6,254 nucleotides of DNA from positions 1 to 6,254 of the forward strand of contig JAQUTO010000050.1 of assembly GCA_028694305.1 (NCBI GenBank), in the 5' to 3' direction. The translations under genes and the position numbers were made by a program. The notes under the pieces were generated by a model that saw only the letters and a program-made list of their open reading frames with translations, was not told where the DNA came from and made no database searches. This document shows, piece after piece, positions 1-6,076 of the stretch (its first letter is position 1; every line of letters starts with the position of its first letter). Source of the DNA: Bacilli bacterium. Lineage in GTDB: Bacteria > Bacillota_I > Bacilli_A > RFN20 > UBA1709.

Positions 1-272
1 CCATCAACCAAGAAGAAACCATAATCCGCACTATAAGCATCTGCTAATAGTTCTTCTGCTTCTTTGATAACACCAACCGGATTATTTAAATTATCTAATC
101 CTCGGGGTAAATTCACATCAAGTTCCATGGTCTTTAAGCCCACTTCCTTAGTGAATTCATTAACTAATCTTCCTCTTTTATGCCCTGGTACATCGAATGG
201 AACAATGTCATCATTGTTGTATGTAACTAAGGCATCAAAGAATGGTGTTTTTACTTGCTTTCCCTTATTCAT
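1..272 (-). CDS. Orn/Lys/Arg-type PLP decarboxylase, N-terminal part (gene runs off the left edge)
   Basis: Partial gene: 90 full codons are visible from ATG at 272, and the 3' end is outside the window. The start of the protein resembles the major domain of fold-type I PLP decarboxylases acting on arginine, lysine or ornithine (PF01276). Visible landmarks are a TPFFDAL opening at residues 9-15, PFDVPGHKRGR at about 25-35 (the PGHK signature of this family), then GLDNLNNPVGVIKEAEELL at about 58-76, and a tail of the type that normally leads into FFLVNGTT. The PLP lysine and substrate-specificity residues lie outside the window, so the substrate cannot be told; arginine or lysine decarboxylase feeding polyamine synthesis is the usual role. 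The ATG lies only 2 bases after the stop of the RnfC-like gene, with a weak purine-rich AAAGAAGT upstream, so translation is probably coupled to the gene before it. The family call is fairly sure; the substrate is unknown. Confidence 0.85.
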   Translation of the reverse strand, partial: MNKGKQVKTPFFDALVTYNNDDIVPFDVPGHKRGRLVNEFTKEVGLKTMELDVNLPRGLDNLNNPVGVIKEAEELLADAYSADYGFFLVD

Positions 273-274
273 AT

Positions 275-1591
275 TTACTTCTTTGGTGCGGCTTTCGCAT
301 CCTCAAGTTTAAGTAAGAGTTTAGCCTTTCTAATTGAACCGACGATATCAATCTTAGAAGGACAGACATAGCTACAAGTGCCACATTCCACACACTTATT
401 TACTTCTAAGTCTCTTAAACGTTTAAAGTCTTTTTTATCAATCGCATCTTTAATCTCACATGGATATAAAGAGGATGGACATGCTAAGATACATCTCCCA
501 CAACGAAGACATGGTTCACTAACATATTCAACACACTTAAGAACTAGTAACCCGCCCGTTGTTTTTTCAATCACAAAGTTATCATTCATCATCGCTTTAG
601 AAGTCATTGGACCTCCCGCTAATAAATTGATTTCATCGGCTTGATATCCACCCAAGAATGTCATCAATGATTGAACTTTGGTATAGATTGGCACAATGGC
701 CATAGTTGGTTTAATAGCATCACCACTGATAGTAATTAGTCTTTCAGTAATTGGATGACCATTAAGTAAAGCGTCAGCTACTGCAATGGCAGTTGAAGCA
801 TTATTGATAATGGCTCCCGCTTCACTTGGTAGACCTTCATAATCTTTATGTAAGATTTCTTGAACTAGAACTTTTTCCCAGCCCATTGGATATAAATCTT
901 TCATTTCTTGAACGCGAATGTCTTTTCTATCTCCAATTTCTTGGCGGATTTTGGCCACGAGTTCTGGTTTACCAACCTTAATTGCAATGACCGCTTCTTT
1001 GGCACCACTTACTTTAAGTAAGATACTTACGCCTTGAATAAACAAAGTTAAATGTTCTTGCATAGCATGATAGTCACTGGTTAAGAATGGCTCACACTCA
1101 ATTGAGTTAATAATTAAGCACTCAATTGGTTGCTCTTTTTCATATTTAACATAAGTTGGAAATCCCGCTCCACCTAGTCCACAAATACCCGCTTCTTTGA
1201 TGGCACTAACAATCTCAACGCGGCTGGCTTTATTTGGATCAATTAAAGTTAATGGTTCGCCCCATTCTTCTTTAAAATCGTTCTCTAACACAAAATGCGG
1301 AATTGGTCGTCCCACTAAAGAATTATAAAGATTCTCAATCCCGGTAATCTTACCTGAAACAGGTGCAAATACAGGCATATAAAAGCCTGGTGCTAAACCA
1401 ATTCTTTGGCCTTTTTTAACACTATCACCAATGGCAACAGTAAAAGCAATTTCCCGACCATTAGCCATGAGTTTAGGAATATAAAGTTTGCCAATAACTG
1501 CTGCATCACTAATCTTCGTGACTGGTAAATGCAAAGTTAAATCTTTGTGTCCATCTAAATGAACTTTGCCCCGACTGCATAATAATCCCAT
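275..1591 (-). CDS. RnfC/PrdC-family iron-sulfur electron-transfer protein (SLBB domain, two [4Fe-4S] motifs)
   Basis: A 438-residue protein with no membrane segment or signal peptide, so probably cytoplasmic or peripheral. Domains in order are: an N-terminal barrel-sandwich region (about 1-105, with GDSVKKGQRIG at 55-65 and FAPVSGKI at 75-82); an Nqo1-like NADH/FMN region with GLGGAGFPT at 138-146 and INSIECEPFLTSD at 161-173; YPMGWEKVLVQ at 234-244; an SLBB-type region (about 284-330, ITISGDAIKP and AGGPM); then two ferredoxin-type clusters, CxxCxxCxxxCP at C361/C364/C367/C371 and C400/C403/C406/C410. This is the architecture of RnfC, the NADH-side subunit of the Rnf complex, and of PrdC, linked to D-proline reductase. 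The usual QHIGA-like motif of canonical RnfC is not present at about 38-50, and the long Ala-rich tail of proteobacterial RnfC is absent. No rnfD/G/E/A/B gene adjoins it. It starts 7 bases after the lpd stop, with a TAGGTG site overlapping that stop. Inference: it takes electrons from NADH made by glycine cleavage and passes them to an unknown acceptor. Family is secure; partner and exact subfamily are not. Confidence 0.85.
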   Translation of the reverse strand: MGLLCSRGKVHLDGHKDLTLHLPVTKISDAAVIGKLYIPKLMANGREIAFTVAIGDSVKKGQRIGLAPGFYMPVFAPVSGKITGIENLYNSLVGRPIPHFVLENDFKEEWGEPLTLIDPNKASRVEIVSAIKEAGICGLGGAGFPTYVKYEKEQPIECLIINSIECEPFLTSDYHAMQEHLTLFIQGVSILLKVSGAKEAVIAIKVGKPELVAKIRQEIGDRKDIRVQEMKDLYPMGWEKVLVQEILHKDYEGLPSEAGAIINNASTAIAVADALLNGHPITERLITISGDAIKPTMAIVPIYTKVQSLMTFLGGYQADEINLLAGGPMTSKAMMNDNFVIEKTTGGLLVLKCVEYVSEPCLRCGRCILACPSSLYPCEIKDAIDKKDFKRLRDLEVNKCVECGTCSYVCPSKIDIVGSIRKAKLLLKLEDAKAAPKK

Positions 1592-1598
1592 AAAACAC

Positions 1599-2915
1599 CT
1601 ACTTCTTTCTTAATGCTGTAATAATTATTTCACTTAAGGTTGGATGCATTAAGACCAATTCCTTAAGGTTATTAACTTTCATTTTATTGTGGATTGCCAC
1701 TTGGATAATGGCAATTAATTCTTGTGCCATACTACCTAAAATATCGGCTCCGAGAATAGTCTCATCTTCTCCTACATAAAGGCGAATGTCACCATTTGTT
1801 TCATTGGTGGCTCTTGCATAGCCATTACTAGCAAAGTAGGCTTTATAAGTAGTGAATGGAATGCCTTTACTCTTCAAAGTATTACTATTCTCTCCTACCT
1901 CGGCTAATGGTGGATTTGTGAAGACTACTTTTGTTAAGTTTTGTAGATTGTCGTTACTACTTTTATTTAACAAATGATCAATGACACATCTTCCTTCTGC
2001 GCTCGCAGCGTAAGCGGTCATCATTAAGCCATTCACATCTCCAATTGCATAGATATTCGGCACACTAGTTTGATAAACTGAATTAACACTAATTCCTTTT
2101 CTAGTGATTGTAAGCTTAACTTTTCCTAAAACTTCTAAGTTAGGTTTTCTTCCAATTCCTTGTAAGACTGTTTGGCAAGGAATTAAAGTTCCATCATCCA
2201 GTATTACTTGTTGTCCGCTAGGAGTAGCCTCAATCTTTGTAACGCCTTTTCCACAAATGAAGTTCACGCCTTTTTTCTTTAAGATTACTCGTAAAGCTTT
2301 GACACTCCCTTCATCAAATCCGGTTAAGATTTGGGGATTTCTTTCAATGACAGTTACTTGGCTTTTAAGACTCGCATAAATCGAGGCAAATTCCAACCCA
2401 ATAACACCACCACCGATAATCACTAGATTAGGTGTTATCTCACTTGAATCAAGCAACTCTTTAGAAGTCAAAGTTTTAACTCCGAAATCTAAGATAATAG
2501 GGCTTGCCCCCGTGGCGATAATAATGCTTTCTGCTTCAAGGGTATCTTTCCCCACTTGGATGGTGTGTTCATTAAGTAAAGTGGCTTTTCCTTCCAAGAG
2601 TTTTACCCCACTTAAGGCTAGTTCTTGCTTAATGCCTGCCACTGACTCTTCAATGATTTGCTCTTTCTTACTTTGAAAGGCTGACATTGAAAAGTTTAAG
2701 TTTTGGTAATTTAAGGAACTTTCTTGCCCACTTAATAGTTGTTCAAATAAGGAAGAGGCATGCACTAAAGCTTTAGTTGGAATACACCCTTCATTCAAAC
2801 AACACCCACCTAACTTTGAACTTTCAATTAAGGTGGTATCTATTCCTTGCTTGGCAGCATAGATGGCAGTTTCATAACCGCCAGGTCCTCCACCAATAAT
2901 GACTAACTTATTCAT
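1599..2915 (-). CDS. lpdA: Dihydrolipoamide dehydrogenase (L protein of the glycine cleavage system)
   Basis: Flavoenzyme (EC 1.8.1.4) that reoxidises the dihydrolipoyl arm of GcvH with NAD+, giving NADH. The 438-residue protein has the N-terminal FAD-binding GGGPGGYETA at 8-17, the redox disulfide in GGCCLNEGCIPTK at 36-48 (C39 and C44), the second dinucleotide (NAD) motif IIGGGVIGLEFAS at 166-178, the FAD-contact segment YAIGDVNG at 289-296, and the C-terminal dimerisation domain ending in HPTLSE at 424-429, with the catalytic His424 and Glu429. It is somewhat shorter than the common 460-470 residues and has no N-terminal lipoyl domain. C38 replaces the usual Thr before the first redox Cys. 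Its place directly after gcvPB marks it as the dedicated L protein, although such an enzyme could also serve 2-oxo-acid dehydrogenases. It overlaps the end of gcvPB by 8 bases. Its nearest Shine-Dalgarno-like stretch (CGGGAG) is 13 bases from the ATG, so reinitiation from gcvPB is likely. Confidence 0.95.
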   Translation of the reverse strand: MNKLVIIGGGPGGYETAIYAAKQGIDTTLIESSKLGGCCLNEGCIPTKALVHASSLFEQLLSGQESSLNYQNLNFSMSAFQSKKEQIIEESVAGIKQELALSGVKLLEGKATLLNEHTIQVGKDTLEAESIIIATGASPIILDFGVKTLTSKELLDSSEITPNLVIIGGGVIGLEFASIYASLKSQVTVIERNPQILTGFDEGSVKALRVILKKKGVNFICGKGVTKIEATPSGQQVILDDGTLIPCQTVLQGIGRKPNLEVLGKVKLTITRKGISVNSVYQTSVPNIYAIGDVNGLMMTAYAASAEGRCVIDHLLNKSSNDNLQNLTKVVFTNPPLAEVGENSNTLKSKGIPFTTYKAYFASNGYARATNETNGDIRLYVGEDETILGADILGSMAQELIAIIQVAIHNKMKVNNLKELVLMHPTLSEIIITALRKK

Positions 2916-4362
2916 GGTAATTAATTAACTCCCGATAAGTTAAAAGTGGAATTCTTGCTGCTCGGACTTCATCTATACGTTTGACAATCGTAGTATGAGG
3001 TGCGCCCTTAACTAAGTCAGGGTTCTCTCTGGCCTCTTTTGCGATTAGTTTGAGAACTGCAATAAATTCATCTAATGTTTCTTTAGATTCACTCTCTGTC
3101 GGCTCAATCATCATGGCTTCATTCACAATTAATGGGAAATAGATGGTTGGAGCATGATAGCCATAGTCTAATAAGCGTTTGGCGACATCTAAAGTCGTGA
3201 CACCATTCTCATTGATAACGCCGCCAAAGACGACCTCGTGTTTACAAGGTTCATTGATAGCAAGCTTATAATCCTGCTTTAAAGCTTCTTTAATGTAATT
3301 AGCATTTAGAACAGCATTATCACTCACTTTAGCTATATTTGTTTCACCTAAAGAATCAATAAAAGCTAATGCTTTTACGCAAACCAAGAAATTACCATAA
3401 TAGCCAGAAACATGACCTATTGAAGTTTTACTATTACTAAATTCATAGTGATCGCCTTTTTGGATAATAACTGGATTTGGTAAGTATTTAACTAACTTAG
3501 CAATACAGCCGACTGGTCCACTGCCTGGACCACCACCGCCATGTGGAGTTCCAAAAGTTTTATGTAGATTTAAATGTAAGACATCAAAACCCATTGCTGT
3601 TGGTTTGACTCTCCCTAATAAGGCATTTAGATTTGCTCCATCATAGTAACAAAGGCCACCAGCCTCATGCACGAGTTTCGTAATCTTTAAAATATCTTTT
3701 TCAAACATACCTAAAGTATTAGGATTAGTTAACATAATGCCAGCCACTTCATCGTTTAAAACACTCTTTAATGAAGATAAGTTAATTCTTCCATCTGGAT
3801 TTGAAGCAATTGAAATAACTTCAAAACCACAAACATTACTTGAGGCAGGATTTGTTCCATGTGCACTATCTGGAATGATAATTTTTGTCCGCTTTTTATC
3901 TTTGCGAGCTAGATGGTATTGTTTAATAATCATTAATCCGGTCAACTCACCATGTGCGCCTGCACAAGGTTCAAAAGTAAAACCGCTCATCCCAGTAATC
4001 TTTTCTAACTTCTGGGATAACTCATACAAAACTTCTAACGAGCCTTGACATTCATTGACTGAGACTAAAGGATGAAGATTGGTAAATCCCTTTAAAGAAG
4101 CAATCGCTTCATCAACCTTAGGATTGTATTTCATAGTGCATGATCCAAGTGGATATAAACCAGTCTCTACCCCAAAGTTTTTCAAAGAAAGATTAGTATA
4201 ATGACGAACTACTTCTAATTCACTGGCACTTGGTAGTATCATCGTTTGTTTTCTACCATATTTAGCCAGCAGTTTACTATTATCGAACTTAGCAAAATGA
4301 GTAGGTAAATCGTAGCCCACTCTATTTGGAGTATTATAATCAAAAATTAATTTATTATACAT
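2908..4362 (-). CDS. gcvPB: Glycine dehydrogenase (decarboxylating) subunit 2, the PLP-carrying half of split P protein
   Basis: The 484-residue C-terminal-type half of the P protein (EC 1.4.4.2), which binds PLP and, with GcvPA, decarboxylates glycine and transfers the aminomethyl group to lipoyl-GcvH. Length matches the usual 480-490 residues. Visible hallmarks are LGLYPLGSCTMKYNPK-type sequence at about 67-82, FEPCAGAHGELTGLM at 130-144, the PLP-pocket segment DSAHGTNPASS at 165-175, and NLHKTFGTPHGGGGPGSGP at 265-283, where K268 is the predicted Schiff-base lysine and the Gly-rich loop follows. Near the C-terminus YFPLIVNEAMMIEPTESESK (408-427) is also typical. ATG at 4362 has a near-perfect TAGGAGGG 7 bases upstream, inside the end of gcvPA, and the two genes overlap by 8 bases. 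This suggests coupling that keeps the two subunits of the heterotetramer in balance. Confidence 0.97.
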   Translation of the reverse strand: MYNKLIFDYNTPNRVGYDLPTHFAKFDNSKLLAKYGRKQTMILPSASELEVVRHYTNLSLKNFGVETGLYPLGSCTMKYNPKVDEAIASLKGFTNLHPLVSVNECQGSLEVLYELSQKLEKITGMSGFTFEPCAGAHGELTGLMIIKQYHLARKDKKRTKIIIPDSAHGTNPASSNVCGFEVISIASNPDGRINLSSLKSVLNDEVAGIMLTNPNTLGMFEKDILKITKLVHEAGGLCYYDGANLNALLGRVKPTAMGFDVLHLNLHKTFGTPHGGGGPGSGPVGCIAKLVKYLPNPVIIQKGDHYEFSNSKTSIGHVSGYYGNFLVCVKALAFIDSLGETNIAKVSDNAVLNANYIKEALKQDYKLAINEPCKHEVVFGGVINENGVTTLDVAKRLLDYGYHAPTIYFPLIVNEAMMIEPTESESKETLDEFIAVLKLIAKEARENPDLVKGAPHTTIVKRIDEVRAARIPLLTYRELINYHE

Positions 4363-5677
4363 GCTTAATCCCTCCTAAAAGTTCTACCAAGTGATCAATT
4401 TCGGCTTGGCTTCTCCTTTCGGTAATTGCAAACATGATTTGGTGAGGCCCAACATGAATCCCACTGGTATAACCATTCTTTAATAAAACGCGATCAATGG
4501 TTTTTAAACTTAAATCAGTTTCAACGACAAATTCATTAAAAAAATCAGCATCATAGACTTTCTTAAAATGTGGTAAGCTAATAATCTTTTTATAAGCATA
4601 ATGGGCATTCTCAAGATTTAAATTCCCAATGTCAACTAAACCCTTATTTCCTAGACAAGCCAAATAAATGGTAACCCATAAAGCCATTAACGATTCATTT
4701 GAACATATATTAGAAGTAGCTTTTTCTCTTCTAATGTGTTGTTCTCTTGCTTGTAAAGTTAAGACGAAGGCTCTTTTTCCTTCACTATCTAAACTGCTAC
4801 CAACAATTCGACCTGGTAGTTTACGCATATAAGTTTTGTTAGTTGCCATAAAGCCAATATAAGGACCCCCAAAACCCATTGGTATTCCTAATGATTGACC
4901 ATCACCGACAGCCACATCTATGCCCATTTCCAAAGGAGATTTAAATAACCCCAAAGATAATGGATTAACCGCAACAATACTTAACCCTTTATTCTCTTTG
5001 ATTGCAGCACTAAATGGTGTTGCATCTTCTAATAAACCAAAGTAGTTTGGTGTTTGAATAATTACACCTGCTAAACTGCCATCATTAATCTTATTAAAAG
5101 CTTTGAGAGAAGTTCTCCCTTTTATTAACTCTATTTCAATAACTTTGATATTTCTTTTGCTGGCATATGTCTTAATCACATCTATAAGCCGTGGATTAAG
5201 CGCACTAGAAATAGCAATCTTGTCTTTTCTAGTTGCACCACAAGCAAGTAACATTGCTTCAGCAGTGGCAGTAGCTCCATCATAAAGTGAAGCATTAGAA
5301 ACTTCTAAACCAGTTAATTCACTGATAAAGGACTGATATTCAAAGATGTATTGTAAAGTCCCTTGCGATATTTCTGGTTGATATGGTGTATAAGAAGTCA
5401 AAAATTCTTGGCGGGCTACTAAAGCCGGAATAACACTTGGTACATAGTGATCATAAACGCCACCACCAAGTAAACAAATGTTAGTTTTATTTTTATTTGC
5501 AAGCACTTCAAAATGCTTGAAGAGTTCATCTTCACTTAAAGGCTTACCAATTTTTATCTCTTTTGTTAAGTAGATGGATTCAGGAACATCCTTAAACAAA
5601 GCTTTGATGTCTTTAACACCAATGCTTTTTAGCATATTCTGAATATCACTTTCGGTTTGAGGCAAGTATTTATGCAT
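4355..5677 (-). CDS. gcvPA: Glycine dehydrogenase (decarboxylating) subunit 1, N-terminal half of split P protein
   Basis: A 440-residue protein, the partner of GcvPB in the glycine decarboxylase of the glycine cleavage system. It keeps the fold-type I frame but lacks the PLP lysine, as expected for this half. Family hallmarks are the MHKYLP(Q)T opening, LGGGVYDHYVPSVIPAL at 70-86, SYTPYQPEISQGTLQ at 95-109, ASLYDGATA at 129-137, VGDGQSLGIPMGFGGPYIG at 257-275, LPGRIVG at 287-293, and TLQAREQHIRREKATSNICS at 307-326. Length is close to the usual 445-450. I chose ATG at 5677 over an in-frame TTG at 5701. The ATG gives the conserved N-terminus and sits 5 bases after an exact TAGGAGGT, whereas the TTG version would translate through that ribosome binding site and overlap gcvH. 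With this start the gene begins 10 bases after the gcvH stop. Confidence 0.96.
   Translation of the reverse strand: MHKYLPQTESDIQNMLKSIGVKDIKALFKDVPESIYLTKEIKIGKPLSEDELFKHFEVLANKNKTNICLLGGGVYDHYVPSVIPALVARQEFLTSYTPYQPEISQGTLQYIFEYQSFISELTGLEVSNASLYDGATATAEAMLLACGATRKDKIAISSALNPRLIDVIKTYASKRNIKVIEIELIKGRTSLKAFNKINDGSLAGVIIQTPNYFGLLEDATPFSAAIKENKGLSIVAVNPLSLGLFKSPLEMGIDVAVGDGQSLGIPMGFGGPYIGFMATNKTYMRKLPGRIVGSSLDSEGKRAFVLTLQAREQHIRREKATSNICSNESLMALWVTIYLACLGNKGLVDIGNLNLENAHYAYKKIISLPHFKKVYDADFFNEFVVETDLSLKTIDRVLLKNGYTSGIHVGPHQIMFAITERRSQAEIDHLVELLGGIKHV
4370..4377 (-). promoter_or_regulatory. Strong Shine-Dalgarno site of gcvPB inside the gcvPA coding end
   Basis: Reads TAGGAGGG on the minus strand, 7 bases before the gcvPB ATG at 4362. 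It is made from the last codons of gcvPA (Leu-Gly-Gly-Ile region), so a ribosome finishing gcvPA is placed directly on it. It supports the ATG at 4362. Confidence 0.8.
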
Positions 5678-5682
5678 AGAAT

Positions 5683-5690
5683 ACCTCCTA
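5683..5690 (-). promoter_or_regulatory. Strong Shine-Dalgarno site of gcvPA, overlapping the gcvH stop codon
   Basis: Reads TAGGAGGT on the minus strand, a near-consensus anti-16S site, 5 bases before ATG at 5677. Its first three bases are the TAG stop of gcvH. It decides the gcvPA start, because any start further upstream would lie before this site and encode it. Confidence 0.85.
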
Positions 5691-6065
5691 CTTATTAGCA
5701 ATTAAAGCATATTGTTTGGCATCTAATAAATCATCTAGTTCTTTGGGATTATTAATCTTAATCTTAGCAATATAGTTTGCATAGCAATCACTATTGATTA
5801 AACCAGGTTCATCTTCTAAAGCCTCATTAACTGCTATAATTTCGCCAGAAACCGGTAAATAAACATCACTAGCAGCTTTAGTCGATTCGACTGCACTAAA
5901 TTCTTCGCCCTTTTTAAATGAATCTCCAACGGGAGGTAAATCCACAAAGACAATGGCGCCTAAATGTTGTTGCGCATAATCAGTTAATCCAACTTCGGCT
6001 TCATTACCATTAACTTTAATCCATTCATGCGTCTTCGTATATTTTAAACCTTCAATAATTTTCAT
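5688..6065 (-). CDS. gcvH: Glycine cleavage system H protein (lipoyl carrier)
   Basis: A 125-residue lipoyl carrier that shuttles the aminomethyl group from the P protein to GcvT and then its reduced lipoyl arm to Lpd. The sequence shows the family opening LKYTKTHEWIKV at 7-18, GLTDYAQQHLGAIVFVDLP at 26-44, and the lipoylation motif AVESTKAASDVY at 58-69, with K63 the predicted modified lysine. PVSGEIIAVNEALEDEPGLI at 72-91 follows, and the Glu/Leu-rich end (KELDDLLDAKQY) is also typical. Length is normal. One oddity is the segment that in most H proteins reads DPYGxGWL: here it is DCYANYIA, with the Gly-Trp pair missing and about one residue fewer. The lipoyl site is intact, so the protein is probably functional. 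It starts 9 bases after gcvT and ends 10 bases before gcvPA. How lipoate is attached is not shown in this window. Confidence 0.96.
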   Translation of the reverse strand: MKIIEGLKYTKTHEWIKVNGNEAEVGLTDYAQQHLGAIVFVDLPPVGDSFKKGEEFSAVESTKAASDVYLPVSGEIIAVNEALEDEPGLINSDCYANYIAKIKINNPKELDDLLDAKQYALIANK

Positions 6066-6070
6066 AATGT

Positions 6071-6076
6071 TCCCCT
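6071..6076 (-). promoter_or_regulatory. Shine-Dalgarno site of gcvH overlapping the gcvT stop
   Basis: Reads AGGGGA on the minus strand, 5 bases before the gcvH ATG at 6065. The first two bases belong to the gcvT TAG stop. It is a moderate match to consensus and supports the chosen gcvH start, which also gives a typical GcvH N-terminus. Confidence 0.65.

Noticed and set aside
64..644. Plus-strand open frames at 64-312 and 378-644
   Set aside because: They lie opposite the decarboxylase and the RnfC-like gene, which have clear family motifs. Their translations show no recognisable motif.
275..1591. Start of a full Rnf ion-pumping complex operon
   Set aside because: The next gene is a PLP decarboxylase, not rnfD, and no membrane subunit is present in the window.
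2104..2379. Plus-strand open frame opposite lpd
   Set aside because: Antisense shadow of the conserved NAD-binding region of Lpd; the peptide resembles no family I know.
3737..4048. Plus-strand open frame opposite gcvPB
   Set aside because: Antisense to the conserved PLP-pocket region of GcvPB, with no supporting motif.
5103..5285. Plus-strand open frame with a hydrophobic, membrane-like translation, opposite gcvPA
   Set aside because: The hydrophobic look follows from antisense reading of Lys/Asn/Glu-rich and Ala-rich codons. It lies wholly within well-conserved gcvPA.
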